IMG/VR virus record: IMGVR_UViG_3300006921_000154
Span: 1 to 23,863 of that record
Strand: one strand, 5' to 3'
Source of the DNA: a virus
Length of the DNA: 23,863 bases
Numbering within the stretch: the stretch's first letter is position 1; each line of letters starts with the position of its first letter. The translations under genes were made by a program, and so were the position numbers. The notes under the pieces were generated by a model, which worked only from the letters and a program-made list of their open reading frames with translations, made no database searches and was not told the origin of the DNA. Positions 23,811 through 23,863 of the stretch are shown in pieces.

Positions 23811-23863
23811 TTACACTGCAGGTGTACTTGTCCCAGCTAACAGGTCGTATGTTTTAATCCATA
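23811..23863 (-). CDS. C-terminal end of a minus-strand gene cut by the window edge
   Basis: The last 16 codons of a frame entering from the right edge read WIKTYDLLAGTSTPAV and end at TAA (23811-23813), followed at once by two further stop triplets (TAATAATAG). The composition looks like a real protein end, but the fragment is too short to identify. It lies 33 bases before the small 24-aa ORF in the same direction. Confidence 0.42.
   Translation of the reverse strand, partial: WIKTYDLLAGTSTPAV

Overview
The window is an AT-rich stretch of phage genome, almost entirely coding. It carries the virion and ejection-protein module of an N4-like podovirus (Schitoviridae or a relative). Three things support this: a major capsid protein of the N4 gp56 type at the left edge, a run of structural genes on the plus strand, and a single 14,985-base gene at the end of that run whose product contains the catalytic motifs of an N4-type virion RNA polymerase (vRNAP). 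The gene order (capsid, two small proteins, a ~960-aa protein, a small protein, a ~680-aa protein, giant polymerase) matches N4 genes 56 to 50 as I remember them. The host cannot be read from the sequence; a Gram-negative bacterium is likely, given the phage group and the virion transglycosylase domain.

Layout. 1-913 is the 3' part of the capsid gene, followed by a strong 9-bp hairpin terminator (929-964). 1001-2145 holds two small genes that overlap by one base. 2151-5033 is a large protein with membrane-type segments. A 63-base gap with a candidate promoter follows, then a 214-aa gene and a 679-aa gene (5097-7793), both probably ejected internal virion proteins. 7815-22799 encodes the 4,994-aa giant. 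On the minus strand, 22788-23863 holds a tightly packed cassette of small genes, each overlapping the next by four bases. The cassette is convergent with the giant gene and overlaps its 3' end by 12 bp.

The giant protein is the main interest. From N to C it reads: lytic transglycosylase (catalytic Glu147), proline-rich linker, hydrophobic segments, long coiled coil, N4/T7-type RNA polymerase (Arg2308, Asp2451, Lys2587/Tyr2595, Asp2931), RecD/Dda-like SF1 helicase (Walker A Lys3124, DEAS at 3247, GDNVQLPP at 3275), an HExxH zinc peptidase (His3933/Glu3934/His3937, possible Glu4011), and a ~930-residue C-terminal region I cannot assign. As a model, one virion-packaged polypeptide could open the cell wall, enter with the DNA, unwind it, transcribe the early genes, and carry a protease for self-processing or for acting on host proteins. 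N4 vRNAP itself is about 3,500 aa and, as far as I recall, has no helicase domain. The domain assignments come from motifs seen in the sequence; the combined function is inference.
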